Assembly: GCF_000821085.1 (NCBI RefSeq)
Contig: NZ_CCXR01000001.1
Span: 3,865,001-3,929,000, forward strand
Source of the DNA: Bacillus sp. B-jedd
GTDB lineage: Bacteria; Bacillota; Bacilli; Bacillales; Cytobacillaceae
Length of the DNA stretch: 64,000 nt
Direction of reading: 5' to 3'
Part shown: positions 53,069-62,994 of the stretch, piece after piece
Layout: each line of letters opens with the position of its first letter
Position numbering within the stretch: position 1 is the stretch's first letter
Program-made: the position numbers and the translations under genes
The notes under the pieces: generated by a model
What the model saw: the letters and a program-made list of their open reading frames with translations, nothing else
The model's database searches: none
Told to the model about the DNA's origin: nothing

Positions 53069-54238
53069 ATGCAAAGAAAAAATATAGTATTTGTATTAAA
53101 TGAATATAACGGTCACGGAGGCGCCCAGCGTGTAGCATCCATATTGGCACACGAGTTTATTCAAGACGGCCACCGTGTGGCTGTTTTGAGTATAAATGAG
53201 CAAAAGAATGCCCAAAGTTATTTTTCAAAAGAAATCCCAATACACGTCCTTCACAAAGACGGTTACCGGGCTCCGCTGCCCAAGCAGCTTTCGGCAAATT
53301 TAAAAGCGTTGAAATTCAGAACAATTGCCGGAGAGCTAAAAAGGCGGAACCAATTAATCAAACGACGCAAGGATGTACAATCTTTTTTTTCACAATATGG
53401 AGAAGAAGAAGTCTTTGTAATTGTCGTTCAGGTATGGGGCATGCAGTGGATTGAACCGATTCTTTCCAGGCCTAACATTAAAGTGATTGGCCAAAGCCAC
53501 GAAAGCTATCTTGCCTCCAAAAATTCGCACCGATATAAGCGGCTGCTTCGTTATTACAGGCAAGTTTCAAAATTCCTTCTCCTTACCCAGAAGGATGCAG
53601 AGCATTTTATCAGCAAGGATTTTACAAATACAGGTGTCATGTATAACCCTTCCCCTTTCCGGGAAAGCAATGACCCTTCTATTCTGTATGGGAACAAAAC
53701 AATTGTGTCAATGGGCAGGCTCGTTGAAGACAAAGGGTTTGATGTTTTAATCGAATCTTTCGCCAGGGTTGCGAAAGATTTGCCTGACTGGAAACTCCAT
53801 ATTTATGGAGATGGCCCGGCAAAAAGGTTTTTATCATCTTTGATTTCAATTCTGGGCATGGAGGGAAGAATTGAGTTAAAGGGACAAACAAGTAATGTCC
53901 AGGATGCCCTATCTTCCTCCAGCTTCTTTGTCCTTTCCTCAAAAGCCGAGGGGCTGCCGATGTCCCTGATCGAGGCACAGTCGTGTGGGCTTCCATGCAT
54001 TTCAACAGACTGCGCACCCGGTATTAGGGAAATCATTACAGAATACTCGGATGGTTTCATTTCTCCTATCGGCGATGTTCCCTTGCTTTCGAGACAGATA
54101 CGCAGACTGGCCCTGAACCCCGAATTATTCAGGTCATTCAGTACACACGCTTACGAAAGCAGTTTAAGATTTGAAAAAAAAGAAATTATTGCTCAATGGT
54201 ATAAATTATTTAATGAACTGGGAGGCGAGGAAGAGTGA
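53069..54238 (+). CDS. Glycosyltransferase family 4
   Basis: 389 residues, GT-B fold, GT4 type. The N-lobe has NEYNGHGGAQRVASILAHEF (typical GG-x3-R), the C-lobe IVSMGRLVEDKGFDVLI, LHIYGDGP, and the E-x7-E nucleotide-sugar motif around SSKAEGLPMSLIEAQSCGLPCISTD. It transfers a sugar from a nucleotide donor to an unknown acceptor, probably teichoic acid or a surface glycan. Its stop codon overlaps the next gene by one base (TGATG), so it is co-translated with the GgaB-like gene. Confidence 0.9.
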   Translation: MQRKNIVFVLNEYNGHGGAQRVASILAHEFIQDGHRVAVLSINEQKNAQSYFSKEIPIHVLHKDGYRAPLPKQLSANLKALKFRTIAGELKRRNQLIKRRKDVQSFFSQYGEEEVFVIVVQVWGMQWIEPILSRPNIKVIGQSHESYLASKNSHRYKRLLRYYRQVSKFLLLTQKDAEHFISKDFTNTGVMYNPSPFRESNDPSILYGNKTIVSMGRLVEDKGFDVLIESFARVAKDLPDWKLHIYGDGPAKRFLSSLISILGMEGRIELKGQTSNVQDALSSSSFFVLSSKAEGLPMSLIEAQSCGLPCISTDCAPGIREIITEYSDGFISPIGDVPLLSRQIRRLALNPELFRSFSTHAYESSLRFEKKEIIAQWYKLFNELGGEEE

Positions 54239-56889
54239 TGACTGATAATAAATCCCCCATCCTCTCAGTCGTTGTAATCGCATATAACAACGAGCTTTAT
54301 ATCGAAGAGGCATTGGAATCATTAGAGGAGCAGACACTCTCCAATATGGAGGTGGTTGTCGTAAACGATGCTTCAACAGACCGGACCGGTGAGATTATTG
54401 ACCGTTTTATCGAAGGCAAGCAGCAATTCAAGGCAATTCACCTCAGCAAGAATAGCGGAGGCTGCAGCACTCCAAGAAATACGGGTATTGCCAATTCAAC
54501 AGGTAAATATCTCATGTTCCTGGATGGCGATGACTGGTATACAGTCAACGCTTGTGAAAAAATGGTTGCCGCGGCTGAACGGACAAACTCCGACTTTGTG
54601 GCGGGACAGGTCATCCGGACCAATAATTATGAAATCTGGTACCATAAACAAATATATTCACAAGAACGGACACACATTAATGTCCGGGAATTCAATGTTT
54701 TATTATTTGACAGTCTCTCTGTAAATAAAATCTATAAGCGGTCCTTTCTCGACCAACATGGATTAAGATTTCCCGAGGGCATCCACTATGAAGATATTGT
54801 GTTCACCGGGAAAGCCTATTTCCTTGCAAAATCTGTCAGCATCATTCCAGAGCCTGTATATTATTGGCGTGTTGTAGAGGATGCTGCAGTCAAATCAATT
54901 ACAAACAGGCGCTTTGACTTTGATAACTTCAAAAACCGGATTACCGCTCACCGTATGTTTGACAAGTTTCTGAAAGAAAATGGTTTCGGCCTCTATCAGG
55001 GGGTAAAAAATAATAAATTCCTCCGCCATGACCTGAAGCTATACACAAATGACTATCTGCTTTACGATGAAGAATACAAAGAAAAGTTCCATCAACTGAT
55101 TCATGAATATATGCATGAAGTCATGGATGAATATTCTTTTATTCAGTTACAGGAGAAAGACCGGATCCTCTATTTCCTTCTTTATATCAATGACCGGGAA
55201 GCGTTCGAGGATTACAAAAAATATATCAATGGCCTTCAAGTTGAAAACGACAGAATTTATACATTCGGCGGCCGATATTATTTCAAACCCTCTTTTCCGG
55301 ACAGGTTACAGGAAAAATTTTTGGAGATCGAAAATCCGGAATTGCAATTTGAAATTAGAGACCTTCAATTATCAAAGGTTGCTTTTTCCTTCGAGGCTGA
55401 AGTGAAGATGCCTGCCCTTATAGGCGAGGAACCTCCCTCTTCATGGCTACTAAGAAACAGGCATACTCATCATGAAATTGCTTCCATTCCTGTAGGGAAT
55501 CGGGTGTCTCTGGACCTTCGGGATGTTGAGCCTGGGAACTATTATCTCTTTTTACAAGTACACCATGAAGGTAACTTGATTGAAAGAGTCGTAAAAAAGC
55601 CTGCTATCCCGGAATTTGTTACGATTAAGACCGAAGATACCCGTTTTTCAAGGGTACTATTTGTAAACCATAAAAATTCATTCGCTATTAAAGTGCTTCC
55701 CTTGAAGAAATTCGACCAGATCAAATGGATATTTCAAAAAAGGAAAGCTGTCATTCCAATTTCGAAGCTAGGTAAAATAAAAGGAAGAATCACGAACTCA
55801 ATTAAGCAAAGGTTTAGGAAATTGTCCCTGAAGGAAAACTGGGTTGTCTTTGAAAGCCATATGGGAAAGCAATATAGCGACAGTCCAAAATATTTATACG
55901 AAGAGCTACTTCGTACCGGAAGGAAATATACTTACATTTGGTCTCTCGAAGAACCGGATGCCGTTGACATTCCCGGACCTGCAATAAAGGTTCAGCGTAA
56001 CAGCCTGAAGCATTTCTATTATCTGGCACGCGCTAAGTATTGGATTGATAATCAGGGCATCGCCCACCTGCTCAAAAAGAAAAAAGGCCAGGTGTACGTT
56101 CAGACTTGGCACGGGACCCCCCTTAAACGGATGGGGTATGATCAAAAAGCCCTTCCGAGCCCTACTGAGCTTTCAAGGCTCAGTCGTCAAACAAACGCTT
56201 GGAATTACTTTGTTTCACCAAATCCTTACAGTACTGCTATATTCAGAAGAGCGTTCAGGTATGGGGGAGAAATACTTGAAACAGGGTACCCAAGGAATGA
56301 TATTCTAATCAGCAAGCCAGAACAGACTATCGAAAAAGTAAAGAGGCAGTTAGGGATTGACCAAGGAAAGAGGATACTTTTATTCGCTCCAACATTCCGC
56401 GACTGGGATTCTAATTCGTTCCAGAAAACGCTTAAGAATATACAGGAGCTAAGCAATACTGTTGGTGAAAATACAGTCATTCTGCTCCGGCTTCATTACC
56501 TTTTGTCTTCGATGGTCTCCCAGCATGAATTACCAGACAATATCCTGAATGCTTCAACGTATCAGGATATACAGGAGCTCTTTTTGATCTCTGATATGCT
56601 GATCACCGATTATTCTTCTGTCATGTTTGATTATGCGCTTTTGAAACGTCCAATCATTTTGTACTGTTACGACTTGGATGAGTATGTGTCAAGGCGGGGA
56701 ACTTACTTTAACCTTGCCGAAAAGGCTCCTGGACCTCTTTGTACGTCCATTGATGAGGTCATTGCTTTTATAAATGAACCTGAGAAGCTAACCGCATACC
56801 ATGAGGCCCTTGAACGATTCGCATCCGAATTTGGCAGCCTTGAAGATGGACATGCATCTTCCAAGGTCATAAAAAAAGTATTTGGCTAA
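54238..56889 (+). CDS. GgaB-like bifunctional glycosyltransferase / glycerophosphotransferase
   Basis: 883 residues from the ATG at 54238, preceded by GGAGGCGAGG. The first ~280 are a GT2 domain (SVVVIAYNNELYIEEALESL, VVVVNDASTDRTGEI, MFLDGDDWY as the DxD region, HYEDIVFTGKAYF). About 330-500 is a spacer, and 530-880 a TagF/TagB-type domain (ENWVVFESHMGKQYSDSPKYLYEEL, VYVQTWHGTPLKRMGY, TGYPRNDIL, LLRLHYLLS, LLITDYSSVMFDYALL). This order and length are those of B. subtilis GgaB (about 900), which builds the galactosamine-containing minor teichoic acid. The start of the next frame overlaps its last bases. Confidence 0.88.
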   Translation: MTDNKSPILSVVVIAYNNELYIEEALESLEEQTLSNMEVVVVNDASTDRTGEIIDRFIEGKQQFKAIHLSKNSGGCSTPRNTGIANSTGKYLMFLDGDDWYTVNACEKMVAAAERTNSDFVAGQVIRTNNYEIWYHKQIYSQERTHINVREFNVLLFDSLSVNKIYKRSFLDQHGLRFPEGIHYEDIVFTGKAYFLAKSVSIIPEPVYYWRVVEDAAVKSITNRRFDFDNFKNRITAHRMFDKFLKENGFGLYQGVKNNKFLRHDLKLYTNDYLLYDEEYKEKFHQLIHEYMHEVMDEYSFIQLQEKDRILYFLLYINDREAFEDYKKYINGLQVENDRIYTFGGRYYFKPSFPDRLQEKFLEIENPELQFEIRDLQLSKVAFSFEAEVKMPALIGEEPPSSWLLRNRHTHHEIASIPVGNRVSLDLRDVEPGNYYLFLQVHHEGNLIERVVKKPAIPEFVTIKTEDTRFSRVLFVNHKNSFAIKVLPLKKFDQIKWIFQKRKAVIPISKLGKIKGRITNSIKQRFRKLSLKENWVVFESHMGKQYSDSPKYLYEELLRTGRKYTYIWSLEEPDAVDIPGPAIKVQRNSLKHFYYLARAKYWIDNQGIAHLLKKKKGQVYVQTWHGTPLKRMGYDQKALPSPTELSRLSRQTNAWNYFVSPNPYSTAIFRRAFRYGGEILETGYPRNDILISKPEQTIEKVKRQLGIDQGKRILLFAPTFRDWDSNSFQKTLKNIQELSNTVGENTVILLRLHYLLSSMVSQHELPDNILNASTYQDIQELFLISDMLITDYSSVMFDYALLKRPIILYCYDLDEYVSRRGTYFNLAEKAPGPLCTSIDEVIAFINEPEKLTAYHEALERFASEFGSLEDGHASSKVIKKVFG

Positions 56890-56941
56890 AGGAAGAGCTG
56901 TGAATAACAGCTCTTCCACTTTATCAATCGAGGTGTCCAAT

Positions 56942-58477
56942 ATGACAAAACTCGTTTCAATCATTATTCCCGTATACAATTCAGCTCCCTTTTTGAAGGA
57001 ATGTCTGGATTCCGTGGCAGCCCAGACATACAGGCCTCTGGAGGTCATTATTATTAATGACGGTTCAACCGATAACAGCGAGGAAATCATCCGTACGTAC
57101 CTGGACACCTACTCCTTTTTTTCTTACGTCTCCCAGGAAAACCATGGTCTTGGCTATACAAGAAACAAAGGCATAAACTTAAGCCGCGGAGAATCGATCT
57201 TTTTTCTCGATTCTGATGATATCATTCCGGAACATGCCATTGAAATGCTGACTCGGGCAAAGGAAAAATGTGGAGCAGATTTTGCAGCTGGAAAAGTTCT
57301 CCGTTTTACAAATGAACGAAACTACATACCTGTCAGGCACCATGAATTCGGTCTATATGAGAAAGATACCTGTATTGCCCTGTCCTCCGAGCCACGGCTT
57401 GTACAGGATAGCATTGCCTGCAATAAGCTTTGGAGTGCATCTTTTCTTAAAGAACACAGCCTTTATTTCGAAGAAGGCAAGTATTATGAAGATATGCATT
57501 TGACTTTAAAGGCGGCTGTATTGGCTAGGAAAATCGCAATTGTAAAAGAGCCTGTTTATTTATGGCGTGTCCGGGAGGAAGCAAACAGCCCTTCGATTAC
57601 CCAGCAGCGAATGAAATTGAGGAATACACTGGATCGGATTACCGCCCTAAACCTGAACAAGGAATGGCTGACTAAAACCGGAATAAATCAAAAAATAGCA
57701 ACCGAGCATGACCTGAAAGCCCTTTTGGATGTGCTTAGGCTCCATGTGGAAAAATATGCTCTCGTAGACAAGACGGATCGGGAAGATTGGCAAAAGGCCA
57801 TATGCTCCTTCCTTTCTGATTTTTCAGCAGCCGCAATCGCCCTGCTGCCGCATAAAGAAAAAACTCTATATGATTTAGCAGTCTCCGGACAATTAAGTGA
57901 CCTTCTTCTTTTTTCACAGCTATATACCGGAACTGAAACAATGCCAATTGTCCATCAATCAGAAAATCGATTCTATCTAAAAGGGGCAGAAGCCACTTAC
58001 GATATCACTGCAGATATTAAACCACATGCCTCCGTAGTAGATTTTGAAGAGCAGGAAGGAAAATGGAGTTTAAGAGGAAAGCTGAAGGTTCCCAAGGCTT
58101 CCCAATCCCCTTCTGGAAGGTTTTACGCAACAGGTAAAAAGTTTAAGAAAGAGGTTACTCTTTCTTCCGTTACATTTGAACCAATTCCAAATAAGTCCTT
58201 TTATCCATTTGAAAAACAAACCTTTACACTTCTTCTGCATTCAGATGAATTTAAAGATAAACAGCTTGAAAACGGGTACGATTTTTACTTTTGCCTGGAT
58301 GGCGGAAAACCTGTCCGTATAAAAGCTTCTAAATCACTTGAGCTCAGGCTTGTTTCCTACCAAACGTCCAAAAGGAAGGTTTCTCTCTATAGGACTGAAT
58401 ATGGAAACCTGAGCCTGCAGGTTCATAAAGGATTTTTTTACAACCTTCTAAGAAAGATATATAGGTTAATAAAATAA
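56942..58477 (+). CDS. GgaA-like glycosyltransferase (GT2)
   Basis: 511 residues from the ATG at 56942 with GAGGTG 6 bases upstream; the earlier in-frame ATG would overlap the previous gene. GT2 domain (1-~280): VSIIIPVYNSAPFLKECLDSV, VIIINDGSTDNSEEI, FLDSDDIIPEHAI (DxD) and YYEDMHLTLKAAVL. The C-terminal ~200 residues, beta-rich and without known motifs, resemble the tail of the neighbouring GgaB-like enzyme in style. By position and domain it corresponds to GgaA of the minor teichoic acid pathway (446 residues in B. subtilis), but the sugar cannot be read from sequence. A perfect terminator follows. Confidence 0.82.
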   Translation: MTKLVSIIIPVYNSAPFLKECLDSVAAQTYRPLEVIIINDGSTDNSEEIIRTYLDTYSFFSYVSQENHGLGYTRNKGINLSRGESIFFLDSDDIIPEHAIEMLTRAKEKCGADFAAGKVLRFTNERNYIPVRHHEFGLYEKDTCIALSSEPRLVQDSIACNKLWSASFLKEHSLYFEEGKYYEDMHLTLKAAVLARKIAIVKEPVYLWRVREEANSPSITQQRMKLRNTLDRITALNLNKEWLTKTGINQKIATEHDLKALLDVLRLHVEKYALVDKTDREDWQKAICSFLSDFSAAAIALLPHKEKTLYDLAVSGQLSDLLLFSQLYTGTETMPIVHQSENRFYLKGAEATYDITADIKPHASVVDFEEQEGKWSLRGKLKVPKASQSPSGRFYATGKKFKKEVTLSSVTFEPIPNKSFYPFEKQTFTLLLHSDEFKDKQLENGYDFYFCLDGGKPVRIKASKSLELRLVSYQTSKRKVSLYRTEYGNLSLQVHKGFFYNLLRKIYRLIK

Positions 58478-58514
58478 AGGGAATGGCTAAATACCGCCAT
58501 TCCCTTTATTTTTG
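58472..58514. terminator. Bidirectional terminator between GgaA-like gene and yfhO
   Basis: Perfect 16-bp stem AAATAAAGGGAATGGC / GCCATTCCCTTTATTT (58472-58487 and 58496-58511) with an 8-base loop; T-rich on both sides. Confidence 0.95.
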
Positions 58515-58560
58515 TAACCGTTTCAGTGGTAGGACTGGTAACTGAAGTAGAGTCACATTT

Positions 58561-61275
58561 TTAATTATTTTCTCTTAGCTTTGTTCTTCTTATCTTAATA
58601 TACCTATTTTTAAGTAAATTAAAAGATAAAATAAATATACTAAGAAATGAAATTAAGCCTCCAATTATAAACCCCTCGGGTTTATAATTCAGATAAATTT
58701 TATGCTCACCTTTTGGCGCAAATATCCCTGAATAAGTCGAGTGAACAGGAAAAATTTCTACATTATTACCATCAACCTGTGCTTTCCACCCCTTTGAATA
58801 AGGAATTGAAAGAAAAAGGATAGAGTTTTCTTCACTCTTATAATTTCCTTTAACAAAATTGTTTCCGTAAACCAAATCTTTTAAACTTTTATTTTGGTAT
58901 TCCTTAACCTTTTTTTTATATAAAGAATAGTCTCCTGCTACCACATTTATATCTTTAATTAAAAATCTCCCAGGTTGAATGACTAATTTTACCCACTCAG
59001 TTTCACGATCCTTACCAAACCGAAACAAAACTTTATTTGTTGTATCTTCATGATGATACTGGTACAAATCATACTGATTGTAGCGCATGTTCTTTTCAAA
59101 AACTAAGTTCTTTCCACCGCTAGTGATAGCATTCATGGTTATACCATCATTTTTTGTATAAGGAATGATATTTGCGTAAAGTGTTAGTTCAGATTCTGGA
59201 TGTTTTTGAACTGGTATTAAAATTTCAATCGGTTTATTAGAATCGACAAATAGTTTGCCATTATTCTTCTTCACCCTAGTAGCCTCGTTTATCTTTGCTT
59301 TAGACATACTCCCCAAGGTTTTTAAATTATATGTCCATTTTGTCTCCAAATTATATTTCTTAAAAACTGAATCAGAAACTGTCGCATTATTAAACATAAC
59401 CTCATCTAAATCGGCATCATATTTTAATAACATGGAATCGGGCAAAGCAGAACTATACATAAACCCAAATGGTAAATAGAATGCATTTTTTTCAATGATT
59501 ATTCCATTCTTTTCAAAAATAGGGGTGTACCCATATAGATTAGAATGTTTATCTTTAAATGAAATATGATACTTATTGTTTAGAATAGTATTTAGAAAGG
59601 TATTGTTTATGTGGCTTTTAAGTGTGCTTAGCCTCCTACTTCCCGGCTGTGCAAGAAAATCCATTTCAAATTCTTGTAATTTCCATTTCAGCATTGAATT
59701 ATAAGCATAAAAACTTTTATAGTTGTAAGTCATTGAGGAATTATTAGCTAATATCTCAGAATCACTTGTATTAATCCTATAAAAATCACTGTCAGCCTTT
59801 AATTGCCCAAGTGCATACTTTACTTTTTCATTATTATAAAGGTTTTCATAATCAGACTTTTTCATTAACGGAAGTACACCCCATACCCCCTTATGATAGC
59901 TCCCCGGATCTTTCCCTTCAGTCCTTTCTAAAAGGTCATTCATTAAACTATAAGATAGCATTAGCGGGTAGAAAATAAGGACCATTGAGCTAATTAAAGA
60001 AAAATACTTTTTCTTGCTCGAGCCTACAAATTGGGATACGATAAAAGCTAGCGCGAAAACGATTGGTAAATACTTGATTATGTTCGCATAATGGGTAAAT
60101 GGGTTTTTCTCCAACCAAAAACAAATAGTAGTTGATAATAAAACCAATACAAGCATGTTTCTTTTTTTTGTAAAATTAATTTCATCCAAAGCAATTGCAG
60201 CCAGTACTATCATGAGTGTATTAATGATAAAAAAGGACCTAAACTCATATGGTGAACTTAATCCGCCAACAATTCTATTAATTTCCTGAAAAGTTACAAC
60301 TACAAATAAAAAAATACTGATTAGTGCATGAGGAATATATTTTTTACCGTTTATAAAAAAAAGCGGCAACATTAATAATGGCAAAAAGTTCATGCCACCT
60401 TGCCAAATTAATTTTTTTATCAGATCGTTTATTCCTAGCACATTATCAAAATTAATAACATCAGGTCTATGAAAAGCATTGGATTGAAACAAACTAATTA
60501 CTGATGGCAGAAATATTATCATTGCACTTCCAAGTGCTAATAGATATATCCCGACAATCCTAAAATGAAATGCCCAGAAATCTTTAAAGCTTTTTTGAGC
60601 TCTATTAATTAAGAAGTATCTAAATAAAATATAGAATATTAGCCCAAGTGTATTAATGAACATAAAATAAAAATTACTTATGCCCGCCAAAAACAACATA
60701 AAGAATAGAAGCAAAAACTTTTTTTGACTTGCGTATCTTTCATAACCCAATAAGATAAATGGAAAATAAACCGCAGAGTTTAGAAAAAAGTAATGAGTAT
60801 AAAAGTGATCAAAATTAAATAAAGCGAGACTCGAAATTATCCCAGCTGTTAAAGAAATTTTCTTATCTGTCCCTATCTTTCTTAATAATAAATAGGTCCC
60901 TAAAGAGATTAAATATATTTTTATTATCGTCATGGGTATAAAAGAATAAGGAAACCATTCTTGTGGAAGCAATAGGAGCGGCCATATAAAAACGTCACCT
61001 AGCATATAATACCCAAATTCATTCCAAAAGCTTCCACCGGGTCCATAGTTCCAAGTCCAAAATGGCAATTCTCCATTTCTTATTTGACTGTGAAATAAAT
61101 TAAAAAAATGAATGTATTGTTCCCTCATGTCACCAACCAAAGATACAAAAAAATATCCTTTTTCAAAAATTCTATAGAAAATTATACTTGTCAAAAATAT
61201 TACTATTAAAGCAAGTATTATTATAAAAGGATCAATTTTTTTCCTAAACACTATATTCACGTCATTCTTGAACAT
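58561..61275 (-). CDS. YfhO-family membrane glycosyltransferase (GT-C)
   Basis: 904 residues, strongly hydrophobic N-terminal half with about 12 membrane segments, a large extracellular domain (about 480-830) and a last helix near residues 865-885. The first loop, after FVSLVGDMREQYIHFFNLFHSQIRNGELPFWTWNYGPGG, holds the acidic residue of GT-C enzymes. YfhO family: in B. subtilis YfhO works with CsbB to glycosylate lipoteichoic acid. It faces away from the CsbB- and GtrA-like genes, which lie 282 bp upstream in opposite direction. Very AT-rich compared with the neighbours. Confidence 0.85.
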   Translation of the reverse strand: MFKNDVNIVFRKKIDPFIIILALIVIFLTSIIFYRIFEKGYFFVSLVGDMREQYIHFFNLFHSQIRNGELPFWTWNYGPGGSFWNEFGYYMLGDVFIWPLLLLPQEWFPYSFIPMTIIKIYLISLGTYLLLRKIGTDKKISLTAGIISSLALFNFDHFYTHYFFLNSAVYFPFILLGYERYASQKKFLLLFFMLFLAGISNFYFMFINTLGLIFYILFRYFLINRAQKSFKDFWAFHFRIVGIYLLALGSAMIIFLPSVISLFQSNAFHRPDVINFDNVLGINDLIKKLIWQGGMNFLPLLMLPLFFINGKKYIPHALISIFLFVVVTFQEINRIVGGLSSPYEFRSFFIINTLMIVLAAIALDEINFTKKRNMLVLVLLSTTICFWLEKNPFTHYANIIKYLPIVFALAFIVSQFVGSSKKKYFSLISSMVLIFYPLMLSYSLMNDLLERTEGKDPGSYHKGVWGVLPLMKKSDYENLYNNEKVKYALGQLKADSDFYRINTSDSEILANNSSMTYNYKSFYAYNSMLKWKLQEFEMDFLAQPGSRRLSTLKSHINNTFLNTILNNKYHISFKDKHSNLYGYTPIFEKNGIIIEKNAFYLPFGFMYSSALPDSMLLKYDADLDEVMFNNATVSDSVFKKYNLETKWTYNLKTLGSMSKAKINEATRVKKNNGKLFVDSNKPIEILIPVQKHPESELTLYANIIPYTKNDGITMNAITSGGKNLVFEKNMRYNQYDLYQYHHEDTTNKVLFRFGKDRETEWVKLVIQPGRFLIKDINVVAGDYSLYKKKVKEYQNKSLKDLVYGNNFVKGNYKSEENSILFLSIPYSKGWKAQVDGNNVEIFPVHSTYSGIFAPKGEHKIYLNYKPEGFIIGGLISFLSIFILSFNLLKNRYIKIRRTKLRENN

Positions 61276-61493
61276 AACCTAGCCCCTTTTTGAATAATAG
61301 GATAAAATCAAAAAAATATTATATCATTAATTAGAGCATTTTTTACATTTAGGAATATTTCTCCATATAAAATGCAAAATAAATACTTTTAATTGAAATA
61401 AACTCAACTTTTATATTCAATTATTAGAAACCATCCTTAAACATCTTAATCACCTTGCCCTCTAAACATATTCCTAATATTTGTTGTCTTACC

Positions 61494-61522
61494 TTTTTAT
61501 TTTTACCAAATTAATGTATAAT
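61494..61522 (+). promoter_or_regulatory. Promoter candidate for the CsbB/GtrA-like pair
   Basis: -10 TATAAT at 61517-61522 with a weak -35 TTTTTA at 61494-61499 (17-base spacer). About 36 bases before the start at 61558. Confidence 0.45.
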
Positions 61523-61557
61523 AAAATGTCGCCAACAGGATGGAGGATATTTGCAAA

Positions 61558-62532
61558 ATGAAATTAATAACTATTTTAGTTCCCGCCTATAATGAGGAAG
61601 AAGTTATTGAACAATTTTACACTAAAGTTATCTCCATTATAGATACTATTTCAAGTTATAATTTTGAAATACTATTTGTGAATGATGGAAGTAAAGATAA
61701 TACCAATACTATAATTAAGAACTTAAGACTTATTGATCCACGTGTCTCATATATAGACTTATCACGTAACTACGGCAAAGAGACTGCTATGGCTGCGGGA
61801 TTTGATTACGCGAGGGGTGACGCAGTCATTGTCATGGATGCCGACCTTCAACATCCTCCAGAAGTCATCCCTGAAATGATATATTTTTGGAATCAAGGCT
61901 ATGATGATGTCTATGCAACACGTGTTAAAAGAGAAAGTGAACCTTGGCTAAAAAGAATTACATCAAAAACATACTACCGTTTGTTACAAAAGACAACTAA
62001 TATCCCAATATTGCCAGATGCAGGAGACTTTCGACTTTTAGACCGTCGATGTATAGAGGCATTAAAAAAATTAAGAGAATCTCAAAGGTATACAAAAGGT
62101 ATGTACAGTTGGATTGGTTTTAAAAAAAAGGAAATTGCTTTCGAGGCTGGACCCAGAGCAGGGGGAGAGACTAAGTGGAATTACAGTAAGTTAATCGAAT
62201 TAGCTTTGGAAGGCCTTACTTCTTTCACTACCTTCCCTTTACGTTTATCGAGTATTTTAGGGTTTGTAATTTCAATACTCTCTTTTATATATCTATTTTT
62301 TATTATTGTTCAAACTATTGTTTTTGGCTCTAATGTAAGTGGATACCCCTCTCTAATGGTAGTAATCTTATTCTTAGGAGGTATACAACTTATATCTCTG
62401 GGAATAATCGGGGAATATTTAGGACGTATTTTTAATGAAACTAAAAATAGGCCTCTTTATTATGTCGACGAATATAACAATGAAAAAGAAATTAATGGGG
62501 AAGAAAAAGTATATGTCAAAAGAAATGTTTAA
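61558..62532 (+). CDS. Polyprenyl-phosphate glycosyltransferase, CsbB-like (GT2)
   Basis: 324 residues from the ATG at 61558, after GGAGGAT; an upstream in-frame ATG at 61540 contains that ribosome binding site. GT2 domain (MKLITILVPAYNEEEVIEQFYTK, LFVNDGSKDNTNTII, VVIMDADLQHPPEVIPEM with the DADLQ box) is followed by two C-terminal membrane helices (about 235-260, 270-295). CsbB, YkcC and GtrB proteins place a sugar on undecaprenyl phosphate at the inner face of the membrane. Overlaps the GtrA-like gene by 20 bases. Confidence 0.9.
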   Translation: MKLITILVPAYNEEEVIEQFYTKVISIIDTISSYNFEILFVNDGSKDNTNTIIKNLRLIDPRVSYIDLSRNYGKETAMAAGFDYARGDAVIVMDADLQHPPEVIPEMIYFWNQGYDDVYATRVKRESEPWLKRITSKTYYRLLQKTTNIPILPDAGDFRLLDRRCIEALKKLRESQRYTKGMYSWIGFKKKEIAFEAGPRAGGETKWNYSKLIELALEGLTSFTTFPLRLSSILGFVISILSFIYLFFIIVQTIVFGSNVSGYPSLMVVILFLGGIQLISLGIIGEYLGRIFNETKNRPLYYVDEYNNEKEINGEEKVYVKRNV

Positions 62533-62944
62533 AATATTTATGTATATAATAATGGGTGGTTTTACTACCCTAGTAAACATTATTGTATATTGGATTGCAG
62601 CAGAACCTTTAGAAATGGATTATAGAGTCTCTACTACTATCGCTTGGATAGCTGCAGTTTTATTCGCTTATGTGGTTAATAAAAAATATGTGTTTGAAAG
62701 CAATACCCCAACCCTTCAAGATAAACTAAAGGAAATGACCGCTTTTTTTGGATTCCGTTTTCTTTCTTTTTTCATGGATTTATTTACAATGATTATTCTT
62801 GTCAGCGGCCTGCACATTGACGGCACATTATCTAAAATCGCAGCTAATGTTGTAGTTTTAATAGCAAACTATATATTTAGTAAACGTTTTATATTTGTTG
62901 ATCGACAAAAGACTGAAAAAAACGAAAAACTCAAAGAAAAATAA
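62513..62944 (+). CDS. GtrA-family lipid-linked sugar flippase
   Basis: 143 residues from the ATG at 62513 (GGGGAAG upstream). Four membrane helices, with IIMGGFTTLVNIIVYWIA, YVVNKKYVF, RFLSFFMDLFTMIIL and YIFSKRFIFVDR, are the GtrA pattern. GtrA proteins flip undecaprenyl-phosphate sugars to the outer face. With the CsbB- and YfhO-like genes it completes a three-component glycosylation system, likely modifying (lipo)teichoic acid. Confidence 0.9.
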   Translation: MSKEMFKIFMYIIMGGFTTLVNIIVYWIAAEPLEMDYRVSTTIAWIAAVLFAYVVNKKYVFESNTPTLQDKLKEMTAFFGFRFLSFFMDLFTMIILVSGLHIDGTLSKIAANVVVLIANYIFSKRFIFVDRQKTEKNEKLKEK

Positions 62945-62967
62945 ATTTTTCATCTTAATTACTATAT

Positions 62968-62994
62968 AAGGAGCCCGGCTGGGTTCCTTTTTTA
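62968..62994 (+). terminator. Terminator after GtrA-like gene
   Basis: Stem AAGGAGCCC / GGGTTCCTT (one G-U pair) with GGCT loop and a six-T tail. The rest of the 62945-63293 gap is AT-rich with no gene seen. Confidence 0.85.
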
